DNA from: Fragilariopsis cylindrus CCMP1102 | Lineage: Eukaryota > Bacillariophyta > Bacillariophyceae > Bacillariales > Bacillariaceae | Direction: 5' to 3' | Length of the DNA stretch: 64,000 nt | Assembly: GCA_900095095.1 (NCBI GenBank) | Contig: FMBT01000381.1 | Location: forward strand, 114,754-178,753 | Notes under the pieces: generated by a model | Seen by the model: only the letters and a program-made list of their open reading frames with translations | Told to the model about the DNA's origin: nothing | Database searches by the model: none | Made by a program: the position numbers and the translations under genes | Shown here: piece by piece, positions 11,896 to 22,956 of the stretch | How the letters are laid out: each line of letters starts with the position of its first letter | Position numbering within the stretch: the first letter of the stretch is position 1

Positions 11896-13437
11896 TTTGT
11901 ACGCACAAAAACAATTCTTTAATTGTAGCTTTACTTTTTACAATGCACTAAATACTTTTAATATTTTCCACATAATGATCTAACTCCTCCCATCACTTTG
12001 GCCCTTATGAACATAATCAAATATTGTTAAGCTCGCTCTACGAAACCGATATGGCTACAGTTGCAATCCAGAGTCGGTAATCCGGACATGCATAATCGAA
12101 TATAATAGAGTTGGAAGGCAGAAAGATAGCAGTTACAATAGAACTTGCTACCGATAAAAAAATGATTGTGCGTTCTGCTTTCGAGTATCCATACAGTACG
12201 CAACTCCTCTTGTTGTGTTTGTAGGATTTGGGGGAGGGGTACAGTAGGGATTGGTTGATCTTAAAGGGGGTCTTCCTTGAAGAGCTGCAAGGCAAACTGC
12301 TCAATACTATGGCTTACAGTAGTGTAGAAGTCGAGAAGGGTACTCCTAATAGTGTGGTGAAGAGGGTTTATAATGCTACTGTGAAGAGAAGCGGTGAAAA
12401 TTTGATTGGTCTGGGGTTGTTTGGATGCTGATGGTTTTCATGAACATGCCAAAGATATCACTAATCAGAGAATGCCCTCATGATTTCTCTTATTCTAAGG
12501 TTCTTGTGTGAAAAGATCAAAGCAAGATAGTGCGATGTAATGCTTCAGGGAGAATTCTCATTTTATAATAGGAATCAATCTCTACTTTTTCCTTCACGGT
12601 ATCATGCATGCATTATATGTGGGGCGCTATTTATTGAAGGAAGGTTGGGAGGCTGCAAGCAAGAAGGTTGTAACATTATACACCATCCAAAGCATTGGTG
12701 ATGATGTAGTAGTATGCTGATAGGTATGATAGTTAGGACCATTCCTTAAAATTTGATTATTCCATCTAGCAAATTTTGTCTGCAGTCTCGTGAAATTTCA
12801 TGTAGCTCTCTACAGGCGTATTAATACATGTTGCGGTCAACATTCTTCCCTTTCAAGATACTGTACCTGTCATTCTTTACAGTAAAAGTAGTATAAGTAG
12901 ACGTTAATGAACGCGATACAGTAATAAGTGTTATCTAAGTGCCTCATTTTTTCAGATTCAGACTTTGTATGCGTTAATTGATTTCTCATAAATGATTTAC
13001 AAATATACATTAAAATTTGGTAAAGTTTAACTAACAGTCATAGCTTGTCGTAATTGATATTTTCACGCTAACACATATTATACATACTTGGGAAAAAAGG
13101 CATATGTTTTACTCGTCTTATCAATTACCGTATCTGAGAAACTTGCGTCGCCGCCTTATTTGCTTCTTTCTGCTCCTTTTGTTCACATACTGTATGCACG
13201 ACCGATACGAATTCAATTGTAGCCTACGCACAAAAGAGATCGAATGAATGAATCAGGGAAAACGTGTCACATCTGTATCGACCGAATGAACCCAATTGTA
13301 CGCACAACCACATAACAGAAAGATCAGGATTATATTGTACTGTACACAATTAAAAGAAAGAAAGGAAGGAAGAAAGAAAGAAAGAAAGAAACATAGATAA
13401 GAAAAGGAAAAAGCGATCATACGGTTGATAAATCAAT
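11896..13437. other. Intergenic, no gene seen
   Basis: Divergent upstream region between the CTC1-like gene and the next plus-strand gene. Short open frames around 12038-12431 show no features. The heptamer TACTGTA or its reverse complement occurs several times (for example near 12240, 12859 and 13184). An (AAAG)n tract sits at the right end. Confidence 0.55.
13353..13391. repeat. (GAAA)n / (GGAA) purine tract
   Basis: About 39 bp of purine-only GAAA repeat with a GGAA interruption, 47 bp upstream of the start codon at 13438. Confidence 0.9.
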
Positions 13438-16038
13438 ATGATGATAGGATTTTTTTGTTTCCTTATTGTACTGCTGAATGCAAAGTTGGAATTCGGAGCT
13501 TGTGCCTCACCCCCATCATCATATGATCACGATCGTTATCTTCAAAACGATCAATATGTCATCGGTGAACCAAGTCTGAGTTATAGTGGCTTTAGGCTTG
13601 ATATGGACTATACAATTTCTTCGTCGATCAGTGATGAAATGATCGGATGGGGATTGTATGCTGGAAGGGAATGTGGTGCTATAATTTCGGATTTCGGATT
13701 TTCGGATGGCAGCATTCAAACATCACTAACTCCGTTATCGGATGATTCAGGATCTCGGATTGTTCGTTTATCACTGCTTCTGAATCCGAAAAATATTAAC
13801 AGCGCTCGGTACGTATCGTACGAAGGCGACTACGCTTACATCGGTATTTGTTCACGTATGTGGGTCAAGGGCGAAGACCCGATTCCCTTTACGCGTGAAG
13901 ATTATACTACGATGCAAGCCGATCTCAATGGGATGAAAGGTATCGTGTCGATTCTCGAAGACAAGAGCGGAGACTGGGGAGTCGATATGTATCGTTGTGA
14001 TTCCCGATTTAAAAAACTCAGAGACCCACCTGCCGTGTCAAATGGATTACGATTTCGACTCTGCATAACGCCCAATGAAAGTGCACGCGATGAGGGTGTA
14101 TATCTAGCGCTTATCAAATCTTTTGACTTCGAAAGAGATGATGTCATCCAAAATGCTGTCTCAACTTTTGAAACTGATGAAGTAACAGAAATACAGTGTC
14201 ACAGAGGAGCTGACTTGTGTGTAATCGACACTGTCCTCTCAAATGAATTCTTTTATAGCTCAGGTGAGATCAAGGGTAAAGGAAGCATATATCTACAATT
14301 TGGCTATCAACCAAAAGCGGGTCGGCAGCGATCGCTGAGAAGATCAGTACAGGTTGATTTCCAGTCATCTATGAATGTGCGCTCTCTCTATGGCTACACT
14401 GTAGGAGAAATTTTAGGTGAAAGGCCTATGGTACATTACATAAACATCGAACCAAATAAAGAAAAATATTCGGCGGAAGCCTTTCGCTGCGACAGTGATA
14501 ACATTAACATTAACGTTGACGAGATGACCGAGACGAAATCTTTGCAATCAGGTGAAACCATGAAAATCTGTATTCGACCCGATGAGCGAGCGCGAAGTGC
14601 AGGAGTATTCATTCATGGGATTGAATCATTCTCATACGGACGGGAAAACGATGATAGGTCCCAGGTAGCACTCGACTCGTATGGACGTGTAGCAGACGAT
14701 GACAGTACATTAATGATATGTAATAATGGTGCGGACGTGTGTTCTATCGAGACTATGTTAGAAGATTGGTTTTTTGATGACGATTGTAGGGGGGTAATAA
14801 CTGGATATGTGATTATGCAATTTGGGCCTCACCAGGAGCGACGAAGGACGGAAATTGTGTACAGGGACCAATCGGACTTAGGATTTGCAGGAAGGTCACA
14901 AGTGGATGTCTACTTCGATATTAGCAGTGTTCCTGCTGAAATACAGGATCCATCAGAACCGCTCAATATAATATATATTGTTGTTGCTGCTGTAGTAGGA
15001 GCTGTTTTATTCTGTTGTTGTTGTACGGCTGGTTCTTTCTATTTTTGTAGGAAAGAAAAGAAGGAGAAGAAAGAAAAGAGAAGAACAAAAGGAAAAGAAG
15101 AAATTCAAAAGAACATACCGTTAATGTTGAACATCAATGTTCAAGGGCGAGACGACTCGTATTCATCAAACGATTCCATATCAGATGATTACGACACAAA
15201 CAATAGCGACGATGGCGGAAGCAAAAAGAAGAGACCATCATTTCAATCGGCGGCAACGTCAAGCAATAGCAACAGCAATAACAGTTACAGTAACAGTAAC
15301 AGTAACAGTAACAGCGACTATGATGAGAATGACGATCCTGTCGCTTTGACTTCTTCCCATCGTCGCCCACAAATTAGAAATAGTACCGGCCATGATGAAA
15401 GGAAACAAAAAAGGGGAAGCAAAAAAAAGAGAGGAGCAACTAGATCCAAACAGAAGACCGAGGAAACGGATATTTCAGCAAGCACCGATATTTCAGCAAG
15501 CACCGATTACGATGAGAATGATGATCCTATCGGTTTGACTTCTTCCCATCGTCGCCCACAACGTAGAAATAGTACCGGTCATTATGAAAAGAAACAAAAA
15601 AGGAGAGGCAAAAAGAAGAGAAATTCTTTTAATGACGAAGATGAGAATACAGAAAAGGCAGTTGGAAAGAAAAAGAAAAAAAATCAAAAGAAAATCGGAA
15701 AACACAGCCGAGATGAGACTCACAACGAGGATTCTGAAGAAATAGAAAGTGATTACGAATATGACATAATACCGAAAGACGAAGACATTTGTTTCGAGGC
15801 AGAAGAACATCTAGGAACAGAAGCTTTTCTAGAAGCTGTCCAACAAACACTGAAGGACCATGGCCCCTCTCCCTACTCTCCAACAGTCTACAAAAATATA
15901 AAATGCCAGCTTCCTGGCCGTCACTTCTTTGTCTGTGACGACGACGAGAAGCTCCACGAGTGGCGTGAGGTAACGAAGCGAGAGTTAATTGGTTTTTTCT
16001 GTACATACTACGAAGAAGCTAGGTCACATATGTTTTGA
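13438..16038 (+). CDS. Type I membrane protein with duplicated ectodomain and DUF6824-like tail
   Basis: An 866-residue single-exon protein. It has an N-terminal signal peptide (MMIGFFCFLIVLLNAKLEFG), a large extracellular or lumenal part, one membrane span at about 509-535 (IIYIVVAAVVGAVLFCCCC) and a long cytoplasmic tail. The ectodomain carries two related units about 170 residues apart. Each has a C-I-x-P-[ND]-E-x-A-R motif (near 208 and 377) and then a G-A-D-x-C-x-I-[DE]-T motif before an acidic aromatic stretch. The tail is rich in Lys, Ser and Asn. It holds a short duplication built on DYDENDDP and LTSSHRRPQ (about 626 and 689). The last 85 residues contain ICFEAEEHLGTEAFLEAVQQ and GRHFFV. 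They resemble, in divergent form, the DUF6824 domain common in diatom proteins. That link is inference from pattern. Function is unknown; a surface receptor or adhesion role is possible. Confidence 0.7.
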   Translation: MMIGFFCFLIVLLNAKLEFGACASPPSSYDHDRYLQNDQYVIGEPSLSYSGFRLDMDYTISSSISDEMIGWGLYAGRECGAIISDFGFSDGSIQTSLTPLSDDSGSRIVRLSLLLNPKNINSARYVSYEGDYAYIGICSRMWVKGEDPIPFTREDYTTMQADLNGMKGIVSILEDKSGDWGVDMYRCDSRFKKLRDPPAVSNGLRFRLCITPNESARDEGVYLALIKSFDFERDDVIQNAVSTFETDEVTEIQCHRGADLCVIDTVLSNEFFYSSGEIKGKGSIYLQFGYQPKAGRQRSLRRSVQVDFQSSMNVRSLYGYTVGEILGERPMVHYINIEPNKEKYSAEAFRCDSDNININVDEMTETKSLQSGETMKICIRPDERARSAGVFIHGIESFSYGRENDDRSQVALDSYGRVADDDSTLMICNNGADVCSIETMLEDWFFDDDCRGVITGYVIMQFGPHQERRRTEIVYRDQSDLGFAGRSQVDVYFDISSVPAEIQDPSEPLNIIYIVVAAVVGAVLFCCCCTAGSFYFCRKEKKEKKEKRRTKGKEEIQKNIPLMLNINVQGRDDSYSSNDSISDDYDTNNSDDGGSKKKRPSFQSAATSSNSNSNNSYSNSNSNSNSDYDENDDPVALTSSHRRPQIRNSTGHDERKQKRGSKKKRGATRSKQKTEETDISASTDISASTDYDENDDPIGLTSSHRRPQRRNSTGHYEKKQKRRGKKKRNSFNDEDENTEKAVGKKKKKNQKKIGKHSRDETHNEDSEEIESDYEYDIIPKDEDICFEAEEHLGTEAFLEAVQQTLKDHGPSPYSPTVYKNIKCQLPGRHFFVCDDDEKLHEWREVTKRELIGFFCTYYEEARSHMF

Positions 16039-16520
16039 GGGAGATATCGTTAAAAGCGCACTCATTATCAGGTGTTGGCCTTAGCGCTAACATCTCGACG
16101 CAAGCACATAAATTAGACATTATATTTTATTTATTTTATCCAATATTAATAGGCGAAAACTACGCGGAGGAAGATTTTGTTATATGTTAGAATTGTACAT
16201 TTATCTCTGTAAACGTCATAATGTTTATATCTAGTATGTATTCATAGAAAAATGTAGATATACAAATATACCGATAGAAATGGTATAGAAATGGTACATA
16301 TATCTATACGTCATAATGCATGTATCTAGTATTTATTTGTAGAACAACGTAAGTATACATTCTGTATTGTTGTTGTTATATTAGGCAAATTGTAACATTT
16401 TTCATACATCGATGTCTTTTTTCTCCGCCACAAAATCATGCCCGTAATTTTTCACCTTGATCCAAATTCTTTCTTCACGAGCACACTAACGGAAGTATTC
16501 AAAGCCTCCAGAGAAAATTA
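16039..16520. other. Convergent intergenic region
   Basis: Shared 3' region of two converging genes. It contains two near-copies of a TATCTATACGTCATAATG-type segment (about 16200-16330) in AT-rich sequence. No coding region is seen. Confidence 0.5.
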
Positions 16521-18594
16521 TTACTCCTCACAAACCCAAATGTTGAGCCCATACTTCTTGGTCCCAGCCTCACCTTTACCCTCACCGATGTACTTTATTT
16601 GAATATCATCCTTTTCATTGTTACCTTGGTGACTATCACTGGAATTATTAATGTTGCTATTGCTATTGCTATTGCTATTACTATTACCACCATTACTGCA
16701 GCTACTACGTGTAGTACTAATGACAGTTTCCCCTGCATGAATAGTTTTTGGATCGGGCTTTCCACCTATACCGATATTACTCCAAAGAACAGCACGACCA
16801 CGTTTGGGTTTCACTCTCAAGTGACTATCTGACCCCACATTGGGGAAGTAGGTGCACCCTCCTTCGTCGTCTTGTAGTGTATTTAAATAGCAAAACAATG
16901 TAACTAAACGTCGCTTGGATCCGTGATCCTTAGGAGGCAATTGAACCGTATCGTCATCTAATAAATTTCCCAAGTCATGATGGATACCAAAAAATTCTCC
17001 CGGTTGATATCGTACCAATTGCAAAGCTTCAATTTGATGGACCCAACACCCCTTTAGATAATGGTAATTGTAATGACAAAGACGAGGAATGTCACACATT
17101 CACAAACAAATAAACACATGTACAGAAAGATATTGATTTTTCAAAAATGAATTAGATATAAATATGAATAAACCTAAGAAGGATAATGTAGAAAACAAAA
17201 CAAAACAAACAAGTTACGAAACAACTCACCAACATAGTTGCGATACGTCGCTCGAGAGCACTGATTTTGCTGTCATGCGACTTTTTAAATGAATAGAATG
17301 TAGATGTCCTGTGAGAATCATCAACTAAAGTAGCAGGTTGCCGTTTATCTTTCTTCTCTCTTTTCTTCCCCTTGATATTTTTACTTTTATCATTGTTATT
17401 GTTTTTGTTTGTCGTCCTCATACCAACCTCGTTGTTTATATCATATTCTTCTCTATTATTACAAGTGCTGGTACTAATTGCCGATGCATTGGTGTTATTG
17501 TATACTTCAGAAACTTTCTGCTCTTTCACAATATTAACACAGTCATTTTTTCCCTTGCTTTCATTTCCATCACCATTTCTGTCATCGTCATTGCTGTCAT
17601 TTTTGTGTGTCGTTGTGCCAACCTTGTTGTTTACATCTTCGGTTTTCCCATTATTACAGGAACTGGTGCTAAATACTGATGAACTGGTTTTATTATTGTA
17701 AACTTCAGAAAATTTCTGCTCTTTCACAATATTAACAGTATCGTGTCTTTCTTTGCCTTCATTTCCATTACCGTTTTTGTGTGTCGTTGTGCCAACCTCG
17801 TTGTTTACATCTTCGGCTTTCCCATTATTACAGGGACTGGTACTAATTGTTGATAAACTTGTGTTGTTGACATCTCCAGAAACTTTCTGCTCTTTCACAA
17901 TATTGAAAGCATCATTTTTTTCTTTGCCTACGTTTCCATCACCGTTTCCGTCATCGTTGTCGTTTTTGTTTGTCGTCGTGGCAACCTTGTTGTTTATATC
18001 ATCTTCTTTCCCATTGCTACAGTCGATGGCACTAGCTACTGATGCATTGCTGATATTGTATACTCCCGAAACTTTCTGTTTTTTCACATTATTAACAATG
18101 CCATTTTTTTCTTCTTTGCCTTCGTTTCCATCTCCATCTCCATCTCCATCTCCATCACAATTAACTCGTTTTTCTTTATCATTATCATCTGGTGCATCAT
18201 CACCAGCACAAGTATCGTCATCACTCGTATCGTCATAATCATCTTCGTCGTCACCATAGCATTCCGCATTATCAACGAAGGATCTTTCGAAGGGGATCGT
18301 AGCAATCTTCCTGTCGAAATATACTAATTCTGCCTCTGTTAAAAAGTTATCAATGACATATATGGACGCTTCTTCAGGATAAGGCTTTACGGTCGCTCGT
18401 CGTACCTTTATTTCATTCTTACTTTGTTCTTGAGCACTACATGTACTACTACCACTGTCAATAACGCTGGCAGATGGACTGGCACTAGAAATGGCGCTTT
18501 TACTATAGTCAGTAGTGCCTCGTCGTCTACTTCCTTTCTTTAAGAATTCTTCGTACTCTTTCTCGCTTGGATTTGAGAAAAAAAGAGTACGCAT
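16521..18594 (-). CDS. Prolyl 4-hydroxylase-like 2OG-Fe(II) oxygenase with internal repeats
   Basis: Two exons, 18594-17230 and 17051-16521, joined in phase 0 across a GTGAGT...AAAG intron, giving about 631 residues. The N-terminal part has the P4H opening (YVIDNFLTEAEL at about 79-90). The C-terminal exon holds the catalytic jelly roll. ALQLVRYQPGEFFGIHHD supplies the first metal ligands (H-x-D), TIHAGE the distal His, and KKYGLNIWV the region that binds 2-oxoglutarate. In other P4Hs these parts are close together. Here about 240 residues of Asn/Asp/Thr-rich repeats and a basic segment separate them (see repeat). A shorter Ser/Asn insertion also lies between the distal His and the Lys. The family hydroxylates prolines using oxygen, 2-oxoglutarate and Fe(II). 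The substrate is unknown. There is no obvious signal peptide, so a soluble, possibly cytosolic or nuclear, enzyme is inferred. Confidence 0.8.
17395..18108 (-). repeat. Coding repeat of about 56-66 residues, four copies
   Basis: Inside exon 1 of the oxygenase gene. The anchors KKQKVSGVYN, KEQKVSGDVN, KEQKFSEVYN and KEQKVSEVYN recur about every 56-66 residues. Each is followed by a Ser/Thr patch, a Cys-Asn-Asn or Cys-Ser-Asn turn, an EDVNN-like motif and an Asn/Asp/Gly run. The unit length varies by small in-frame changes in the Asn/Asp/Gly part, so the reading frame stays open throughout. Confidence 0.85.
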
Positions 18595-18770
18595 GCGACG
18601 GTAAAAAGTCCCAGAGGAAGCTAATCGAATCGACTGTTTCCCACAGCATCGGCAGCAACAGCAACAAGGGAAAAAAACAGATGGAAAGTTAGTATAATGA
18701 AACTTGTGAAACGTTGTGAGAGTCAGATTTTCTTAAGTGTTTTCTTTATTAAAGTTCTAGCACTTCGTCG

Positions 18771-18926
18771 TTAACGCACATTTGTATCTCGACTCGATCT
18801 ACGAAGTGGAGCACTGGTAGGAGTGCCAGGATCCGGTCGCTTCTTTGATGATTTCATATTCAGGAAGTGTGCCTGCTGTGTTTCTTCACAATCAAAGCAA
18901 GCCTTATCGATCGTCGTATTGTTCAT
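18771..18926 (-). CDS. Possible small protein or terminal exon
   Basis: A 51-codon frame on the minus strand starting MNNTTIDKACFDCEE and ending in a basic Pro/Ser/Arg stretch (PLRRSSRDTNVR). A good 3' splice site (TTTTAG) lies about 10 bp upstream of the ATG, and the frame stays open through it. It could therefore be the last exon of a spliced gene whose earlier exons I could not find, since the MITE lies just upstream. I do not recognise the protein. Composition, not homology, is the only support. Confidence 0.2.
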   Translation of the reverse strand: MNNTTIDKACFDCEETQQAHFLNMKSSKKRPDPGTPTSAPLRRSSRDTNVR

Positions 18927-19071
18927 AGTGTCGCCCTAAAATAAATTAAAAATTTAATGAATTCTGATTATTAGATACTTTTTACTTTTTGTATTTTATT
19001 TACAGTATTGTCAACGAGATAAAAAAATGCGCACCCTTCAGTACTATCTTCATTACTATTATCAAGTCAAG

Positions 19072-19425
19072 TACTTCCTCCGTGCAACTATAAGTGTCGC
19101 GCGGGCTATCGGTTGAAAATTTTACGCGTAATTAACACGCTATCACTAGAAACACTAAATAATGCCCAAAAAATAACTAGCAAATACTAGTAAAACTATA
19201 TATCATTCAACTGTGTGCAACTCTATCAATAGACAATATTTTTCAAAATTTGAAGGTTCCATCTAGAATATTATTCTACACAGATTTCACATATCAAAAT
19301 CCAAAAGGTTGCCTATTTCCTGCTAAAATAGGCAACCTGACAGACTAAATTAGCATGTGTGAAATGCACGTTAAATTTTTTCAGTCGATAGCCCGCGCGA
19401 CACTTATAGTTGCACGGAGGAAGTA
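19072..19425. mobile_element. MITE with 41-bp perfect inverted ends, Stowaway/mariner-like
   Basis: The segments 19071-19111 and 19386-19426 are perfect 41-bp inverted copies of each other. Each outer end reads GTA then CTTCCTCCGT. Taking the TA at 19072-19073 and 19424-19425 as a target-site duplication gives a 350-bp element. A TA duplication and ends close to CTCCCTCCGT are the hallmarks of Stowaway MITEs of the Tc1/mariner superfamily. The interior has no coding capacity. It contains a second perfect hairpin (19306-19318 with 19326-19338). Similarity to the Stowaway end is seen by eye; the superfamily assignment is inference. Confidence 0.8.
19306..19338. repeat. 13-bp hairpin inside the MITE
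   Basis: AGGTTGCCTATTT at 19306-19318 pairs perfectly with AAATAGGCAACCT at 19326-19338 around a 7-nt loop, close to the centre of the MITE. Confidence 0.9.
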
Positions 19426-19945
19426 CATATGCTTGCTGGCCGAAAATCCCCATAAATACAAGGCCCAAATTTTTGATCAATTATGATTCGTTTTTATGAT
19501 TGCGAAGAATTATACGAAGATTTTTGATTAGCTTATAGACGCACATTATAGATGACACGTCACTTCAATTGAATGTCCACAAAGAATATTTTTTGACTCG
19601 ATTTTAGTATTAGCCCTTGTAGGATTTTGAGGTGGACATCTTTTGTGCTTTTCGGTCCTACTGTGTATATTTACATACTAATTAATGTACACACATCATA
19701 CATACGCGATACAATAGGCGTCAATAAGTAATACTTTGTATAACACGAATATTTTGATTGTAATATTGAATATCAGGAGCATGTAGAATGATCAACTAAG
19801 TAAGTTACTGGAAGTCGAACACGAATGATCTCCTCAAGAGCAGACTTAAGAGGAAAGGATGTCTGGAAAAAGTTGCCAAAGATAACACTAACGGTCGCCT
19901 GGATGTCGGAAATTAAATTTGTTTCTAATATTGGTCACACCAACT

Positions 19946-21712
19946 TTAACGAAGAATCTTATCAAAGTCAATAGAGTCGCATTTCTCCATCGGAACTCCA
20001 CCATTTTTTGATTCCATCAAGGCCATGCTTTTTCCATCTATCTCGTTAGAGACACTGATGTAGTTTTTGTCACAAGCCAGTTCACGAAATTTTTCCATGA
20101 TTTGATTTATGTCATCTGTTTTAACCTTACGGAGAAGAAGGAGTGAACCCACTACAAATTCATACTGATCCAACTTATCATCGTTAAGTTGAAGCTCATC
20201 AACCATCATTTTGGACAACTCTCGTCTCTTCCAGGCATGGTATCTTCGATGGTCGGCACACTCCTCCTGTAGACCTGCAAGCGAACCGAATATAATTCCG
20301 ACAAATGCAGTTCCAAATGTTGTAAAGAAAATATTGAACCATCTCAGATGAAATGGCATGTCAAGGTCACCATAACCTGGTCACAAAAACAAAAAGATTG
20401 GAGCATTGTTAGAAATATGTTAAAGGCAGGTCAAACCAATAAGAGTAGGAGAATATGTATATTTCTATGCAGTCAGTCACACTCGATAAATACATGTATT
20501 GAATGTCATACTCGTACCGATAGTTGTTGTTGTCTGAATTGCCCAGTAGATAGTTGTCATCCAACTCCACTGCTCACCTTCAACATCGGAATAGTGGACA
20601 AATATTCTAGCTACGAAAATACCAGTAGCGTTAAGTGCCAAAAAATAAATTGTCAACTCAACCACTCGAAGGGCGATAAGACGACGGACTTGCTTGTAGA
20701 GAGTTATGTCTTTAGATCCCATGATTTTGGTCTTCAATGAGGAGAACACGTTGAACTTAAATATTCCGTCAAGAGCCATTTTTGCCGCAGAAGTAAATAC
20801 AGTAAAAGCTATTGCCATAGCAAATAGCATGTAGATAATAGCTACGAATGAAGTCCAGTTGTTGCCCTCTTCGTATAAAGAAACATCCCCGTAACCAACG
20901 GTACTCAGTGTGGCGGATGCAAAGTAGATTGAAGTCATCCATCCGCCATCTACGCCATACCCGTCCATTTTTGGGCAGACATGATCATTTTCCATAATTG
21001 CACAAAACAAGACGGCACTTCCAAAGTAAAACAATATAAGCCAAAACAAGACAAAAAATCCTGGGACACGCATAAAACTGAACGTCGATGCAATCACGGT
21101 ACAGTAGAAATTAAAATCCCTGAAATAAAATTCATCTTCGTCTGAATTTTCTGTGTATTCCAGACCTGCTTCAAAAAGCCTCAACATACTGCAGAAAGGA
21201 TAAAAATGAGCGAAAAAGAAACCACTTTCGCAACAAGAAAAATGACACACAACACTATGTTTAACGTACCTTTTATCAGCTTCCCAATATCCGATCAAGT
21301 GTAAGAGTTTGTCATAAAATCGAGACGCTTTTGGTTGGTTTGCAACTCTTTCTCTAAGGTCTTCTACAAGACGCACCAAACCCTGCTTCGAGAATCTTGA
21401 GAAGCTTTTCCCTTCCATCTTCGATATTTGAAGGCAGATGTCCAGAAATTTTTTTCTTTCCCAAAATGTCACCGTCATACGATTTTTCCGTCGATCGTCA
21501 ATAGTTCGTGCCAATGTTTCAATTTCTGACTTCCCTCGATTTTTCCTACGTAGCGCGTTTGGAGAAAGAACAGTCCCATCGGTGATACCATTTTCTGTGT
21601 TTACTTCTGTGCTCTCCAGATCAGCGATGGCTTGTTTTCCCGACATCTTGGTCAGTTGTCTACGCGGTTTGTTCAATCTGATGTTCCGTTTGCGATGCAT
21701 TAATATTACCAA
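19946..21712 (-). CDS. Two-pore-domain potassium channel
   Basis: Three exons: 21712-21270, 21188-20518 and 20376-19946, for 514 residues. Intron 1 is 81 bp and in frame, so an unspliced reading would insert junk. Intron 2 interrupts the second selectivity filter itself: exon 2 ends TTTTI-G and exon 3 continues YGDLD. Pore 1 is TLSTVGYGDV and pore 2 is TTTTIGYGDL, each flanked by hydrophobic segments. This is the four-helix, two-pore layout of the KCNK/TPK family, which works as a dimer to conduct K+. The N-terminal region (about 150 residues) is basic and soluble. The C-terminal tail after the last helix (WFNIFFTTFGTAFVGIIFG) has a helix-loop-helix resembling a degenerate EF-hand, as in plant vacuolar TPK channels. 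Membrane location (plasma or vacuole) is not shown by the sequence. Confidence 0.92.
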
Positions 21713-22956
21713 GGTTTTATGATGTTATAATTGAGTCGGAGGACGAGCAAAAAAAAAATGAACATTCAAAAAAATACTTTTCATTCGCGCCATCTCGTCT
21801 CATTTTTGTACAACATTTATGCATAGGTCCTACCAGCAGTACTTTTGAGGTAATCATTATGTAGCACATGAAGGTGTGCGCGATAGTTTTTGAATAGGCT
21901 GTAGTAGTAATTTAGCACATGTTGGTATGCGCGATATTTTTGATTCCCGGCTCAAAACTCACGACTCACAATGGGGCTGAAACTTTGAGTACAAACAAAA
22001 ACTTCTATTATATCAGCAAGTAGTACTAGTACTGTATGAAGTAGGACAAGTATCAGAACAAGCAATAACATCATACATTACAACGGCGACGAACAATTAT
22101 TGTGGGAATATCACATTTATATCGGAATAAGTATAACAATAACACATATAACCTCCTAGTGAAGGATTTTGTGTGATATAAAAATTACACGACAAAAGGA
22201 CGATATTTTGTAGAGAAGAGGTAGATCGTTTCAATTTTTTATGGTGTATATTTTATTTTCCCCTCCAGATCGATGCTTTTATGCAGTAACTTCCTTCGCG
22301 TAAAACCTATAAAGTAATTGATCCCCTCCGAAAAGAGATGTCTGGCCTCCGCAAAGAGATGTCTTTCTGAGACATGTCTGGACTCCGCCAAGAGATGTCT
22401 CAATTAATATGGAAAAGCAAAGGATCAGATGATGTATCAAGCAGAACTTCTGGAATTTGGCCTGTGGTTGATCTTTGAGCAGAACTTGGAATCGGTCGAC
22501 TAACAGGGACAATTGTGCGTTGAAGCAAATATTGATGAAGGTATCTCAATTTTTGTTATCAAATCTCTCTAAAATTGACCATGAATGAAAGATTTCGCTG
22601 GCATCGAGACACGTAATAAGTCCTTCTTCTGAGCCTCCTGACGATGAAGAAAATTTATGACTGTCGTTGGAGTACCGACAATAGTCCAAATCATGATATA
22701 ATTTTGGTTTATCAAGAGAATTCTTAGTAGTACAGGTTGGTGTTACCTATCTGGTACATCCAGAAAGACTAAAATGAGTAATACGGGCAGTTTATCTATA
22801 TGTTGATGGTGAAAACATGAGGTCACTGAGAATCCATTGCCTAATACTGAATTTAAACGGCAGATCAGTAACAAGTAAGTTATATCATATGATCAATAAT
22901 CCAGCTTGCACATTGTATATATGGGATGTTATCTTTTATATGGATTAGAATTGAAA
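21713..22956. other. Intergenic with small local repeats
   Basis: No gene is supported. A roughly 31-bp unit beginning TAGCACATG occurs twice (21862-21893 and 21913-21943) with a few differences. A CTCCGnnAAGAGATGTCT-type unit occurs three times at 22325-22400. A minus-strand open frame over the latter (22279-22512) is explained by that repeat. These may be remnants of an older element. Confidence 0.45.

Larger units (their letters stand above)
18595..19945. other. Intergenic with MITE and a possible small ORF
   Basis: It holds the inverted-repeat element at 19072-19425 and a possible 51-codon minus-strand ORF at 18771-18926, both listed separately. Nothing else is recognised, including in 19430-19945 downstream of the K+ channel gene. 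Confidence 0.6.

Noticed and set aside
15134-16006. Minus-strand ORFs opposite the membrane protein tail
   Set aside because: Phe/Leu/Cys-rich translations of the reverse complement of Lys/Ser/Asn codons; the plus-strand frame is continuous with the signal peptide and membrane span.
17338-18238. Three plus-strand ORFs opposite the oxygenase repeats
   Set aside because: They exist because the repeat unit keeps several frames open; the minus-strand frame carries the P4H motifs.
20348-20740. Plus-strand 130-codon ORF
   Set aside because: It overlaps intron 2 and exon 2 of the K+ channel on the other strand and has no features.
22279-22512. Minus-strand ORF that might be a transposon remnant
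   Set aside because: It is explained by a short three-copy repeat and shows no transposase or reverse transcriptase motif.
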